A stretch of DNA of 64,000 bases. Source: Oscillatoria sp. FACHB-1406 (lineage in GTDB: Bacteria; Cyanobacteriota; Cyanobacteriia; Cyanobacteriales; Spirulinaceae). Position numbers and translations under genes: made by a program. The number at the start of each line of letters is the position of its first letter. Position 1 is the stretch's first letter. Under the pieces are notes generated by a model, which searched no databases, was not told the DNA's origin, and saw only the letters and a list, made by a program, of their open reading frames with translations. Shown here piece after piece: positions 46,138 through 54,040 of the stretch. Where the stretch lies: the NCBI RefSeq assembly GCF_014698145.1, contig NZ_JACJSM010000002.1, positions 248,001 through 312,000 on the forward strand, given 5' to 3'.

Positions 46138-47355
46138 ATGCTTCCTAGCGATCTGCTTAGTTATCGGCATAATGGCGATACGATTATTCCCAAACGATTG
46201 CCATTAAACGAGGGTGCGATCGCGCTAGCTGTCGAAGCGATCGACTGTTTCCAAAACTGCCTCGGCAAAACGAAAGGGGAACTCAACGGCAGGCTTCAAG
46301 AACTCGAGGGCGACAGTCCCGATTATCGCGTCAAGCGCGGACTGGCTCATTTGCTCGAAAATAGCTTTTCGACGTTTGAAATTATCAGCCCTCTCGATCC
46401 GCCGCTGCTGAGGACGCGCGCCTTTGCTAGCGCTGCTACTGCAATACCGATTCCCCAAAATCGCGATCGCGTCTTGGATGTTTTGGCAACTCAGCTTTCC
46501 GGCGAACTCCATCGCGAAGTTCTGCCCGCCGATATTGAAAAAGGACTCTACGCCGATCTCCCCGAAAACCGCATCCTGACCGAATTCGAGCCACCCGCTC
46601 CAGAGGCGCTGCTGCATCGCTACAATCTTTCTCAAGTTCAAGGGATCTTTTACCGCGCTAGCGAACTGACAATTAACGCCTACCGCAACGTCCCCGGCGA
46701 ATACAAAATCTTGTTTCGCTACCTCAAACTGTTCCAACTGATGTACTACGTCGAAGGCGATGTTGACCACGGGTTTACGATTTCTCTCGACGGTCCGACC
46801 AGTTTATTTAAATCTAGCACGCGCTATGGGCTTGCTTTTGCAAAGATGCTGCCCGCTCTGTTGCACGTGACGCGCTGGAGCTTGAAAGCGACTTTAGAAA
46901 ACCGAGATCCCTACAGCGGTGCAAAAAAGAAGGGCAATTTTAGCCTCAACGACCGCTGCGGTCTCGTTACTCATTATCCCCCCGGTAAAGCCTACGATAG
47001 CTTGCTCGAGGAAGCTTTCGCCCAACGCTGGGAAAAGTTAAAGACAGAATGGATTCTCGAGCGGGAAGTCAATCTCGTTCCTATTCCCGGTAGCGTGATG
47101 ATTCCTGATTTTCGCCTCGTTCATCCCGACGGGCGGGATTATATCCTGGAAATTGTCGGCTTTTGGCGACCGGAATACTTGCAGAAGAAGTTTTCCCAAG
47201 TGCGGCGCGCTAATCTGGAGAATTTAATTTTGGCGATTTCCGAGCGTTTGAATTTGGAGAAGTCGGGCGTGAAGGCGATTGATGTTCCGGCTCGGATCGT
47301 TTGGTTTAAGGATAAGCTGTCGCCGCGATCGGTTTTAGAAGTTTTGGAGTCCTAA
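46138..47355 (+). CDS. DUF790 / Bax1-like nuclease
   Basis: A 405-residue member of DUF790, related to archaeal Bax1, the nuclease partner of helicase XPB. MLPSDLLSYRHNGDTIIPKR is the typical N-terminus. The C-terminal third has a PD-(D/E)XK-like site: PDFRLVHPDGRDYILEIVGFW, where PDF gives the Asp and LEIVGFW replaces the usual E-x-K. Family members usually lie beside an XPB-type helicase; here the neighbours are an FHA protein and sigF, and no XPB gene is in the window. Its role in DNA repair is inferred from family knowledge. Confidence 0.85.
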   Translation: MLPSDLLSYRHNGDTIIPKRLPLNEGAIALAVEAIDCFQNCLGKTKGELNGRLQELEGDSPDYRVKRGLAHLLENSFSTFEIISPLDPPLLRTRAFASAATAIPIPQNRDRVLDVLATQLSGELHREVLPADIEKGLYADLPENRILTEFEPPAPEALLHRYNLSQVQGIFYRASELTINAYRNVPGEYKILFRYLKLFQLMYYVEGDVDHGFTISLDGPTSLFKSSTRYGLAFAKMLPALLHVTRWSLKATLENRDPYSGAKKKGNFSLNDRCGLVTHYPPGKAYDSLLEEAFAQRWEKLKTEWILEREVNLVPIPGSVMIPDFRLVHPDGRDYILEIVGFWRPEYLQKKFSQVRRANLENLILAISERLNLEKSGVKAIDVPARIVWFKDKLSPRSVLEVLES

Positions 47356-47732
47356 GCGAGATCGATGCGGGCGAATTTCTCAAGTTCTTCTCTTTTTTTT
47401 CACAAGTTTTTCACGTTTCACATCCGATTTTAAGGGGCTTGCGATCGCGGGGAAATTACGAGCGTATTCCTCGATATAAATGGGTACAATTTGACTGAAA
47501 GGAGCGCTATCGACTGGAAATGCTCTGGCAAAATTAAATTAATAATTCGATAAATTCACACCCAACGAGCGATCTAGATCACAGTAAATTCAGGAGTTTT
47601 GAGCATTTCTACGTGGTTCCCCCTAGATTAAAAATCGTGTCTTTTTAATCTCCGTAGATGGCCTCATGGCAACATAGTTTTTAAGGGTGAAAATAAATGT
47701 AGATTGACACGCGAATTCAAAGATTGACGGAA
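47356..47732. other. Upstream region of sigF
   Basis: 377 non-coding bases between the DUF790 gene and sigF. Apart from the inverted repeat at 47625-47651 I see only AT-rich promoter-like sequence and one HIP1-type site. No other gene is supported. Confidence 0.45.
47625..47651. promoter_or_regulatory. Perfect inverted repeat upstream of sigF
   Basis: AGATTAAAAA (47625-47634) and TTTTTAATCT (47642-47651) are exact reverse complements around a 7-base spacer, 81 bases before the sigF start. It could be an operator, or the terminator of the upstream DUF790 transcript, since a T run follows the left arm and loop. Confidence 0.5.
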
Positions 47733-48500
47733 ATGACAACACTATCTGTTCGTACCCGTAGAATTGAAATCCTAGTTGCCTACGTTCGCACGCCTTCCTT
47801 ACAACTCCGCAATCAACTGGTCGAACTGAATATCGGCTTAGTGCGAAAAGTTGCCCATCAAATCAGCAGACAGTGTGCCGAACCCTACGAAGATTTAGAG
47901 CAAGTCGGATGCTTAGGATTAATCCGCGCAATAGAACGTTTTAATCCCCACCAAGGCTGTGCTTTTAGCTCCTTCGCACTGCCCTACATTCGAGGCGAGA
48001 TGCTGCACTATCTCCGCGATAAAAGCAGCGTTCTGCGCATTCCCCGCCGCTGGCAAGAACTGACGGCGAAAGCGAAAAAAGTTCGCAAGGAGTTGACTCT
48101 CGAATTAGGCAGAGTGCCGAAAGATGAAGAATTAGCCCCGGCGTTGGGAGTCTCGTTACAAGAGTGGCGCGAGTGCAAAATGGCAACGGGAAATCGTCGC
48201 TTGCTGAGCTTAGATGCGCCGGTGACTCAGTTGATGGACGAACCTCTCAGCTTAGCCGATACGCTTCCCGACCCCAACTATTCGGCGCGTAAAAGTTGGC
48301 AAGAGGATTGCATGGAACTTCAGGGTGCAATGGGTCAATTAGAAGACAAAACGCAAAGCGCGATCGCGTTAGTCTATCTCCAAGATTTATCGCGTAAAGA
48401 AGCAGCTAAAAAAATTGGCATCAGTCCGATGACGGTGACGCGCCACCTCAACAAAGGAATTGCCCAACTCGGTACGATCCTCGAACCTCAAGCTGCATAA
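47733..48500 (+). CDS. sigF: Group 3 RNA polymerase sigma factor SigF
   Basis: A 255-residue alternative sigma factor. Region 2 is visible in NQLVELNIGLVRKVAHQI and YEDLEQVGCLGLIRAIERF, followed by FSSFALPYIRGEMLHYLRD. Region 3 is in KELTLELGRVPKDEEL. Region 4 with its helix-turn-helix is LVYLQDLSRKEAAKKIGISPMTVTRHL. This is the cyanobacterial SigF pattern; in Synechocystis SigF controls motility and pilus genes. The ATG at 47733 is used; a TTG 9 bases earlier is possible. A strong terminator follows. Confidence 0.92.
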   Translation: MTTLSVRTRRIEILVAYVRTPSLQLRNQLVELNIGLVRKVAHQISRQCAEPYEDLEQVGCLGLIRAIERFNPHQGCAFSSFALPYIRGEMLHYLRDKSSVLRIPRRWQELTAKAKKVRKELTLELGRVPKDEELAPALGVSLQEWRECKMATGNRRLLSLDAPVTQLMDEPLSLADTLPDPNYSARKSWQEDCMELQGAMGQLEDKTQSAIALVYLQDLSRKEAAKKIGISPMTVTRHLNKGIAQLGTILEPQAA

Positions 48501-48530
48501 AACTTCTTCAAAATTTCCTCCCGACTTAAA

Positions 48531-48559
48531 AAGCCCGATTCTGTCTTAGAATCGGGCTT
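48531..48559. terminator. Bidirectional Rho-independent terminator
   Basis: A perfect 12-bp stem, AAGCCCGATTCT (48531-48542) with AGAATCGGGCTT (48548-48559), has a 5-base loop. It lies between sigF (rightward) and the VOC gene (leftward), with A-rich sequence on the left and CTTTCC on the right, so it can serve both transcripts. Confidence 0.85.
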
Positions 48560-48575
48560 TCCTATCGAGTTTCGA

Positions 48576-49136
48576 CTAATTCGTAACCTCAGATAACTCA
48601 ATCGTGCGATTGTCTAAATCCTTCACCAAAAAATTCAAGGGTTTATTGGTGCGAACTTTATATTTCAAGCGGCGGGACTGAACGCGCAATAAGACTTCGT
48701 TCAGACAGTCGCGATCGAAGCAAACGTGACGCTGCCGATTGTTATGTCCGTAACTCGCTCCCATAATAACGTGCAGTTGGGTGTTCTTTTTGAGTTGATA
48801 CCACAAGCCATCGGCAGCACCGCGCCCCGGTGCAGCGGTTGTTGTCGGCGTAACGGACATATAAAGCGGATCCATGCCCGTCGCGCCCAAAGTTTGTTCG
48901 TAGTTATAGTAATAATGCAGGGGGATATCTGCGACAGGAAGGTTTAGCAGCCCCTCATAAAATTGGCGCGCGATTTCTAGGTCGGATACCATGACGGTAT
49001 GAACCTTGGGGGCGCTAGTAAGAAACATCCACATCGCTCCAGCGTAGGCAGCGAGTAGCATTACCATGATGCCTTGCGTGGAAAATAAGCTATCGAGCGG
49101 GGGAATAAACGCGCCTAAGTTATCGAAGATCGGCAT
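48576..49136 (-). CDS. Membrane-anchored VOC/glyoxalase-like protein
   Basis: A 186-residue protein with an N-terminal hydrophobic helix (GIMVMLLAAYAGAMWMFLT) and a vicinal-oxygen-chelate domain: HTVMVSDLEIARQFYEGLLNLPV at the start and RHVCFDRDCLNEVLLRVQSR in the second half, ending in FLVKDLDNRTIELSE. The metal-ligand positions are partly kept (H, E). The Gly/Ala-rich TTTAAPGRGAADG insert is unusual. The substrate is unknown. It is convergent with sigF. Confidence 0.72.
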   Translation of the reverse strand: MPIFDNLGAFIPPLDSLFSTQGIMVMLLAAYAGAMWMFLTSAPKVHTVMVSDLEIARQFYEGLLNLPVADIPLHYYYNYEQTLGATGMDPLYMSVTPTTTAAPGRGAADGLWYQLKKNTQLHVIMGASYGHNNRQRHVCFDRDCLNEVLLRVQSRRLKYKVRTNKPLNFLVKDLDNRTIELSEVTN

Positions 49137-49379
49137 TGTTAGGACTTAGAATAATGGTCGAACATACACTGTACTATTTTAAGTTAGCTTATTGGCAGCG
49201 ATCGCGCGCCCGGGTTTGTCGCTTCCCGGTTGCCTACAACGACGCGCTGAGGTTGCATGATTTTCTGCAAAGGAAGATAATTCTTTTAAAATCGCAATAA
49301 AGACTTGCGATCGCGCGAACTCTCTGCTACTAATGCTACAGGTCTAATTTCTAGTGGTGAGAGGTATCGAGCGCCTGCC

Positions 49380-50057
49380 GTGTTAACTCAGCAATTTCCC
49401 GAATCCAAACATCCTCTGGTCAAGTCCCTATTTCACCACAGCGATAGCGAGTTGCTGACTCTGTTTCAGCGCTATCCGGAACAGGGGAAGTATTTCGTCA
49501 CGATCTTCTGTCGCTATTATCCCATTGTTTATTCCTTAATCGGTCATTCAGCGCGATCGCCCGTTCAAGCCGATTATTTGTTTGCGCTGACTTGGCGGCA
49601 CATCTTCTACGAAATGCGCGGCTTAGTGCTGCGAACCGAAGGCGCGAACGAACCCAGTTCTTTCCAAAGTTGGGTGATTAATGTCACGGCTTTATGTATC
49701 AATCAAGGCGTTGTACCGCCGGTAGAATCGATTACCTACGATCTCAAAGCCGCTTCGCCACCTTTATGGTGTTATGTGGAACAAGCCCTAGAAAGTTTGC
49801 CGCCGATGCTGCGTTTAATTGTCGTGATGGCGCAAACCTTCCGTTGGAGCGAAACGCGCATTGCGGCTTACTTGCAAGCTGAAGGGGAATCAATTTCGCC
49901 CGCTCGCGTTCGCACCGAATTGCAACAAGGCTATCGAATTTTGGAAGCGCGCTTACCTGAAGATATCCGTCAAATTTATATGTCCGACGCGAGCGAAGAA
50001 GCCGAAGTTGGGGAGGAAATCAAGGAAGGCGAGTTGGTGTTGAGCGATTCGATTTAA
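49380..50057 (+). CDS. Sigma-70-like protein, probably cyanobacterial ECF-type relative
   Basis: A protein of about 225 residues. ELLTLFQRYPEQGKYFVTIFCRYYPIVYSLI resembles sigma region 2 (RYY-x-x-VYS), and LESLPPMLRLIVVMAQTFRWSETRIAAYLQAEG resembles region 4 with its helix-turn-helix. A negatively charged tail (DASEEAEVGEEIKEGE) follows. I prefer the GTG at 49380 (MLTQQFPESKHPLV) over the TTG 75 bases upstream because the extra residues are not sigma-like. No anti-sigma gene is adjacent. It may be a divergent sigma factor or a sigma-fold protein that no longer binds promoters. Confidence 0.55.
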   Translation: MLTQQFPESKHPLVKSLFHHSDSELLTLFQRYPEQGKYFVTIFCRYYPIVYSLIGHSARSPVQADYLFALTWRHIFYEMRGLVLRTEGANEPSSFQSWVINVTALCINQGVVPPVESITYDLKAASPPLWCYVEQALESLPPMLRLIVVMAQTFRWSETRIAAYLQAEGESISPARVRTELQQGYRILEARLPEDIRQIYMSDASEEAEVGEEIKEGELVLSDSI

Positions 50058-50068
50058 GGCTGTGAGGC

Positions 50069-50095
50069 GGTGCGTTACGCTTCTCTAACGCACCC
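50069..50095. repeat. GGTGCGTTACGC / TAACGCACCC dispersed palindrome
   Basis: GGTGCGTTACGC-TTCTC-TAACGCACC is an inverted repeat just after the sigma-like gene. The same palindrome occurs inside both family 1 elements (around 25220-25253 and 60317-60348) and, degenerate, at 53595-53626. Confidence 0.75.
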
Positions 50096-50194
50096 TACAC
50101 TTCCTACTTGATAGAAAATGCTCTTTTGTCGGGTTGCGCGTTGCCGTTTCTCCCCAGAAACCGAAACTTTTTTCTACTCGAAAAAGAGGTTGAT

Positions 50195-50377
50195 ATGGAT
50201 ATCAAGAAATACGTCTATTGGCAAGATGAAGAAATGTGGCTCGGTTATCTGGAAGAATATCCAGATTACTGGACGCAAGGCGAAAGCGAGCGAGAATTAA
50301 AGGAAAATTTACTCGCTCTCTATCGAGATTTAACGAGCAATACTATTCCGAATATTCGTCGTGTTGCTGAGTATTAA
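50195..50377 (+). CDS. HicB-family antitoxin-like protein, 60 aa
   Basis: MDIKKYVYWQDEEMWLGYLEEYPDYWTQG resembles the HicB partial RNase H fold (strand, WLGYLEEYPD, then GE-x-x-ELKENLLALYRDL helix). It starts at the ATG at 50195, preceded by AAAGAGGTTGAT. No HicA toxin is next to it; the next genes are a DUF2281-PIN pair 14 bases downstream. It may be a solo antitoxin or part of a merged toxin-antitoxin operon. Confidence 0.65.
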   Translation: MDIKKYVYWQDEEMWLGYLEEYPDYWTQGESERELKENLLALYRDLTSNTIPNIRRVAEY

Positions 50378-50391
50378 GTTAGGAGCATGAG

Positions 50392-50634
50392 ATGAGTAGC
50401 GCGGATAAACTCTATGAGTTAGCGAAATCTTTACCGGAGGAGCAAGCAGCAGAGATTTTAGACTTTGCTGAGTTTCTGCTGCAAAAGCGATCGCGCCAAT
50501 TGTCCACAGAGGTTGCCACGTCTACAGAGCCTCAACTCTTAGATTTCCGTCAAGCTGCGGGGCTAGGTCAAGAAGTTTGGCAGAGCGTCAATGTGGAGCA
50601 GTATCTCCAGCAGGAACGGGCAGCATGGGATTGA
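50392..50634 (+). CDS. DUF2281-type antitoxin
   Basis: An 80-residue protein beginning MSSADKLYELAKSLPEEQAAEILDFAEFLLQKR, the typical DUF2281 helical hairpin found in VapB-like antitoxins upstream of PIN toxins. The C-terminal part (DFRQAAGLGQEVWQSV...YLQQERAAWD) matches the toxin-wrapping tail of such antitoxins. Its stop overlaps the toxin start by 10 bases (50625-50634), so they are translationally coupled. It probably also represses its own promoter. Confidence 0.78.
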   Translation: MSSADKLYELAKSLPEEQAAEILDFAEFLLQKRSRQLSTEVATSTEPQLLDFRQAAGLGQEVWQSVNVEQYLQQERAAWD

Positions 50635-51071
50635 TTTTAAAAAAAGGTGATGTTATTTTTCTGGATACGGCTCCGTTCATTTATTTCTTTGAACGACATC
50701 CAACTTTCTTTCCTTACGTGGAGCGGTTGTTTAATCAGGTACACGAACAAGAAGCTGAAATCATTTCGTCCATCGTGACGTTTATTGAGATTGCGACGCT
50801 TCCGGCTCGGATGGGCAATCAGGCATTAGTAGAACAATATCGAGTATATTTTACGAGTTCTAGTCGGGTAAGACTGCTGCCTGTTAATCAAGCGATCGCA
50901 GAGCAGTCGATTGCTCTTCGAGCTAAATACCAACTCAAAACACCGGATGCCATTCAACTAGGTACGGCGATCGCACATCAGGCAAATTACATCGTGACGA
51001 ACGACCGTCAATGGAAGCAGTTGACCCATCAAATGGTGTTAACGGTTGAAGATATTGGACGATCGAAGTGA
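50625..51071 (+). CDS. PIN-domain ribonuclease toxin (VapC-like)
   Basis: A 148-residue PIN-domain protein. The four acidic active-site positions are present: D in VIFLDTAPFIYFFE, E in VTFIEIATLPAR, D in KTPDAIQLGTAIA and D in IVTNDRQWKQL. VapC toxins cleave specific tRNA or rRNA, which would stop translation. The ATG at 50625 lies inside the end of the antitoxin gene. All catalytic residues are intact, so it may be active. It is followed by a 100-base gap and the convergent metF. Confidence 0.85.
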   Translation: MGLILKKGDVIFLDTAPFIYFFERHPTFFPYVERLFNQVHEQEAEIISSIVTFIEIATLPARMGNQALVEQYRVYFTSSSRVRLLPVNQAIAEQSIALRAKYQLKTPDAIQLGTAIAHQANYIVTNDRQWKQLTHQMVLTVEDIGRSK

Positions 51072-51170
51072 TGGGTAACAGTCGCGTCTGAGTCGGATTC
51101 GCGCTCGGATTGTGTCGATAGGTCTTACCGAATTGTTTTGGTCGTGGGTAAGCTCGCGATCGCTCCTCAG

Positions 51171-52076
51171 TTAAGATTTAGAAACCACGCTCAACGGTTC
51201 AATGCCCGCTAAATCCAGAATCGGAGCGATTAAGTCTTCACGCCGCACGGCCATCATGTGAACGCCTTGGCAGAGTTCCCGAGCCAACTTCACCTGTTCT
51301 GCTGCGATTTTCATGCCTTCTTCGAGGGGGTCTGAGGCTTTCGCGAGGCGATCGATAATATCTTGGGGAATTTGAACTCCCGGCACGCAGCGATTGATAA
51401 AGTTGGCATTTTTAGCCGATTTGAGTAAGAAAATTCCGGCTAGGATCGGTTTGTCGCTTTCGACGGCAACTTTCTGCATGAACTTATCGAGGCGATCGAA
51501 ATCGGTAATCAGTTGACTTTGGAAAAACTGCGCCCCTGCTTCGAGTTTGCGCTCGAAGCGTCGTTGCAATCCCGACCAACTTTTCAGTTGCGGATCGACC
51601 GCAGCACCGGCAAATAAATCGGTGGGTTCGTCGGTGAGGGGTTTTTCGTTGAGATCGAAACCTTGATTGAGTTTCGCGATCGCGCGCAACAATCGTACCG
51701 ATTCCAGTTCAAAAACACCTCTGGCTTCTTTATGATCCCCCGCTTTCACCGGATCGCCCGTTAGCGCCAAAATGTTGCGGATTCCGAGGGCATTCGCTCC
51801 CATTAAGTCGGCTTGCAATCCAATAGCGTTGCGATCGCGGCACGCCACCTGACAGATCGGCTCGATGCCCTGTTGTAATAAAATCGTCGAAGCCGCTAGC
51901 GAAGACATTCGCAACACCGCGCGACTGCCATCGGTAATATTGACGGCGTGAACTCGCCCTTTTAGGGTTGCCGCCATTTTTAGCATATGAGACGGATTGC
52001 CCCCTTTCGGGGGGCAAACTTCGGCAGTCACGAGAAATTCTTTAGCTAGGACAGCTTGGCGAAAGCGATCGGTCAT
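51171..52076 (-). CDS. metF: Methylenetetrahydrofolate reductase
   Basis: A 301-residue (beta-alpha)8 flavoprotein that reduces 5,10-methylene-THF to 5-methyl-THF for methionine synthesis. Recognisable blocks are FLVTAEVCPPKGG at the N-terminus, VNITDGSRAVLRMSS, GIEPICQVACRDRN, and NILALTGDPVKAGDH, the THF-binding loop. GAQFFQSQLITDFDR lies in the second half. It matches the cyanobacterial form. The ATG at 52076 is clear. A 114-bp mobile element has inserted 46 bases upstream of the start codon. Confidence 0.92.
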   Translation of the reverse strand: MTDRFRQAVLAKEFLVTAEVCPPKGGNPSHMLKMAATLKGRVHAVNITDGSRAVLRMSSLAASTILLQQGIEPICQVACRDRNAIGLQADLMGANALGIRNILALTGDPVKAGDHKEARGVFELESVRLLRAIAKLNQGFDLNEKPLTDEPTDLFAGAAVDPQLKSWSGLQRRFERKLEAGAQFFQSQLITDFDRLDKFMQKVAVESDKPILAGIFLLKSAKNANFINRCVPGVQIPQDIIDRLAKASDPLEEGMKIAAEQVKLARELCQGVHMMAVRREDLIAPILDLAGIEPLSVVSKS

Positions 52077-52122
52077 CTTCAGTTATCAGTTATCCGTCAT
52101 CAGTCATCAGTTATCCGTGCGT

Positions 52123-52236
52123 TGAATGGCACTGAAATAAGAGTTGAAAAATCGCCGTAGAGACGTTGTATACAACGTCGTTATTGATATTTCGTAGGGT
52201 GGGCAGCGCCCACCAGCTTTAAGTCAGTGCCATTCA
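52123..52236. mobile_element. 114-bp MITE-like element with 9-bp target duplication
   Basis: Ends are perfect 13-base inverted repeats: TGAATGGCACTGA (52123-52135) and TCAGTGCCATTCA (52224-52236). It is flanked by an exact 9-base direct repeat, TCCGTGCGT (52114-52122 and 52237-52245), as expected for a transposition target duplication. Inside are a GACGTTGTATACAACGTC palindrome (52157-52179) and GGTGGGC-AGC-GCCCACC (52198-52214). There is no coding capacity, so it must be moved in trans by an IS not present in this window. It lies upstream of metF. Confidence 0.88.
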
Positions 52237-52330
52237 TCCGTGCGTTGACTGTCAACCGATCTTAACAGTTGTCCGAGCTTCCAGCAAAAACTTGACAAAT
52301 TCGCAATTTTATGAAACAAACCCGCAGGAA

Positions 52331-52612
52331 TTAGAGTGCATCAATTTCTCGCGCCAGTTTGAGATCTCGCTGGCTAATTCCCCCCGCATCGTGCGTCGTC
52401 AGATCGATCGCGACCTTGTTGTAAACATTAAACCATTCGGGGTGATGATCCATTTTTTCAGCCAGAATCGCTACCTGCGTCATAAATCCAAACGCCTCGA
52501 CAAAGTTCTTGAACTTAAACTCTTTATGTAATTTTCCTTCAACTAACGACCAATCCTTTAAAGACGCGATCGCGTTTAAAATTTCCTCGTGGCTGAGCTT
52601 TTTAATTGCCAT
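52331..52612 (-). CDS. Pterin-4a-carbinolamine dehydratase
   Basis: A 93-residue PCD/PhhB/DCoH-like protein. [36 protein letters not shown] carries the active-site signature [EK]-x-x-x-HHPEW-x-x-V, and the C-terminus has the [10 protein letters not shown] block and a final helix. Such enzymes dehydrate 4a-hydroxytetrahydropterin; in bacteria without aromatic hydroxylase they may serve molybdopterin or pterin recycling. The ATG at 52612 is used; a GTG 6 bases upstream is possible. Confidence 0.9.
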   Translation of the reverse strand: MAIKKLSHEEILNAIASLKDWSLVEGKLHKEFKFKNFVEAFGFMTQVAILAEKMDHHPEWFNVYNKVAIDLTTHDAGGISQRDLKLAREIDAL

Positions 52613-52657
52613 TTTCACTTTTCCTCTCGCTTGAATAAAACTATCATAGGATACTGC

Positions 52658-53209
52658 TTACTTCCGCTTCGCTTCTGCTTCAACTTCGTCTTGTAATTTC
52701 TTCACTCGTATATTTTGCGCTTCAGTCCCTTGAGAGTTCCAACTTTTTATAATCCTTTCGGGAAACATTTTCTGTAAGTCTTCGGCATATAATGTACCCG
52801 ATCGCGGTTGTTGATGGCTGAGAACCTTGAATTCCTGCGGCGAGCGAGCAACAGTTAAGCGAACCGGAGAACTACTCCCCGTTCCTTGTTCGAGTTTGCC
52901 ATTTTTTTGATAAAATTCTTGGCACAACACCCAAAGATAAAGTTGCTCGGTATTTCCTTCCGTTTCAGTGCCTAAAACTTCGTAGGCGGCGTAGGTTTTC
53001 CCTCCAAAACCCTTACTGCAAACGCGATCGCTCAGATAAGTTTTAATCGCAGGAAGCTGGGAATATTCGCTGAAATCTCGTTCTTTTGGCGAAGTACAGC
53101 CTGCAACAATGAGGAAGGCGATCGCGGCGAGGTGGGCGAATTGGCCTCGGCGCGATCGAGAGGTTTTTAACTTCAGAAAGCTGCAAAATTCAGGTAGGAA
53201 TTGACTCAC
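52658..53209 (-). CDS. Hypothetical lipoprotein, 183 aa
   Basis: It starts at a GTG at 53209; the N-terminus is long and basic (SFLKLKTSRSRRG) before a hydrophobic core and lipobox (IAFLIVAGCTS). The mature part has YLSDRVCSKGFGGKTYAAYEV, TEQLYLWVLCQEFYQ and a helical, charged C-terminus. I do not recognise a family. A later start is not available in frame before the lipobox. It is 45 bases upstream of the pterin dehydratase gene on the same strand, so the two may be co-transcribed. Confidence 0.6.
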   Translation of the reverse strand: MSQFLPEFCSFLKLKTSRSRRGQFAHLAAIAFLIVAGCTSPKERDFSEYSQLPAIKTYLSDRVCSKGFGGKTYAAYEVLGTETEGNTEQLYLWVLCQEFYQKNGKLEQGTGSSSPVRLTVARSPQEFKVLSHQQPRSGTLYAEDLQKMFPERIIKSWNSQGTEAQNIRVKKLQDEVEAEAKRK

Positions 53210-53341
53210 GAATCTAACAATTTTTAGAGAAGGTTATCAATATCTTTGTTGCTACGCTGTTTGCCTCTTCTGCCTCTAATTTAGCACTTTTAACGCACTT
53301 TTGACAATCGCACTCAAGCATCCCCTCGCTTTATCAATTAT

Positions 53342-53575
53342 TTGCCGACTTTTGAAGCGGAGAAGGACATTGAGCGTGAAGATGAAACAGAAGATTATAT
53401 TGAGAGTAAATATCGGCGTTTCTGGATTTATTTTCAAGATTTAGCCAATATTGGCGCGCTCGATCGCGTTTCTGTCGCGCAAGTCTTAGAAATCTTCCAA
53501 CTCGACGAATTTGAGGAAGAGAAACAAAGGTATTTGGAATTGCGCGCAGGTGATGAGCTATCCAGTCTTTTATAA
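53342..53575 (+). CDS. Small acidic hypothetical protein (start uncertain)
   Basis: A 77-residue frame starting at TTG (53342), with no ATG or GTG in frame. The translation is biased like a real protein: YIESKYRRFWIYFQDLANIG and VSVAQVLEIFQLDEFEEE, rich in Glu and Leu and apparently all helical. It could be a 5'-truncated gene, because the frame is open only to 53294 upstream. The function is unknown. Confidence 0.4.
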   Translation: MPTFEAEKDIEREDETEDYIESKYRRFWIYFQDLANIGALDRVSVAQVLEIFQLDEFEEEKQRYLELRAGDELSSLL

Positions 53576-53594
53576 CGCTTGGAACTGAGAGGTA

Positions 53595-53626
53595 GTAGTG
53601 CGTTACGCTCCGCTAACGAACTCTAC
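53595..53626. repeat. Degenerate GTGCGTTACGC palindrome
   Basis: GTAGTGCGTTACGC-TCC-GCTAACGAACTCTAC is a degenerate copy of the dispersed palindrome at 50069-50095. It lies 20 bases after the small acidic gene. Confidence 0.65.
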
Positions 53627-53734
53627 TTTTTAGCGATAAAGGCAGCCAAAATTGCTGTAGGATTGAAGGGTTATGGGTAATTAAATAATTGTCCATTTCT
53701 TTTAGAAAATAGAAAATCGCTGTAACTGCTTGTC

Positions 53735-54040
53735 CTAGACAACAGTCATCACTTTATTGTATTCCTCTGGGTTCTGTAGTGCATCCCAAAGCTCGACTTT
53801 CTGTTGTAGATTTAACCAGAGTTGAGGCCCGTTGCCTAACGCTTTTCCTAACCGAATGCTCAGATCGACTGTAATTTGTTTTTTAACTTGAATGATATCA
53901 TTCAGGGTACTGTATGATACGCCTAAAATTTCAGCAAATTTTGTTTGAGATATCTCTAATTCTTCAAGAATGTCTTCAATAACTTCACCGGGATGGATGG
54001 GTCTTACTTTTCTGGCAATAATCTCTTCAAATTCTTTCAT
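53735..54040 (-). CDS. HigA-family antitoxin (no toxin partner)
   Basis: A 101-residue Xre/HigA protein: VRPIHPGEVIEDILEELEISQTKFAEILGVSYSTLNDIIQ, a Cro/C1-type helix-turn-helix of the HigA addiction-module group, followed by the dimer helix GNGPQLWLNLQQKVELWDA. A HigB toxin gene normally sits just upstream (higher coordinates here), but only 147 bases separate it from lepA. The last eight codons of a frame there, ending at 54046, read NYKFEDYH, possibly a HigB remnant. It may now act as a plain repressor. Confidence 0.85.
   Translation of the reverse strand: MKEFEEIIARKVRPIHPGEVIEDILEELEISQTKFAEILGVSYSTLNDIIQVKKQITVDLSIRLGKALGNGPQLWLNLQQKVELWDALQNPEEYNKVMTVV

Noticed and set aside
50195-54040. 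The toxin-antitoxin genes as one large novel system
   Set aside because: They are split by metF, a pterin dehydratase and a lipoprotein on the opposite strand; only the three genes at 50195-51071 form a unit.
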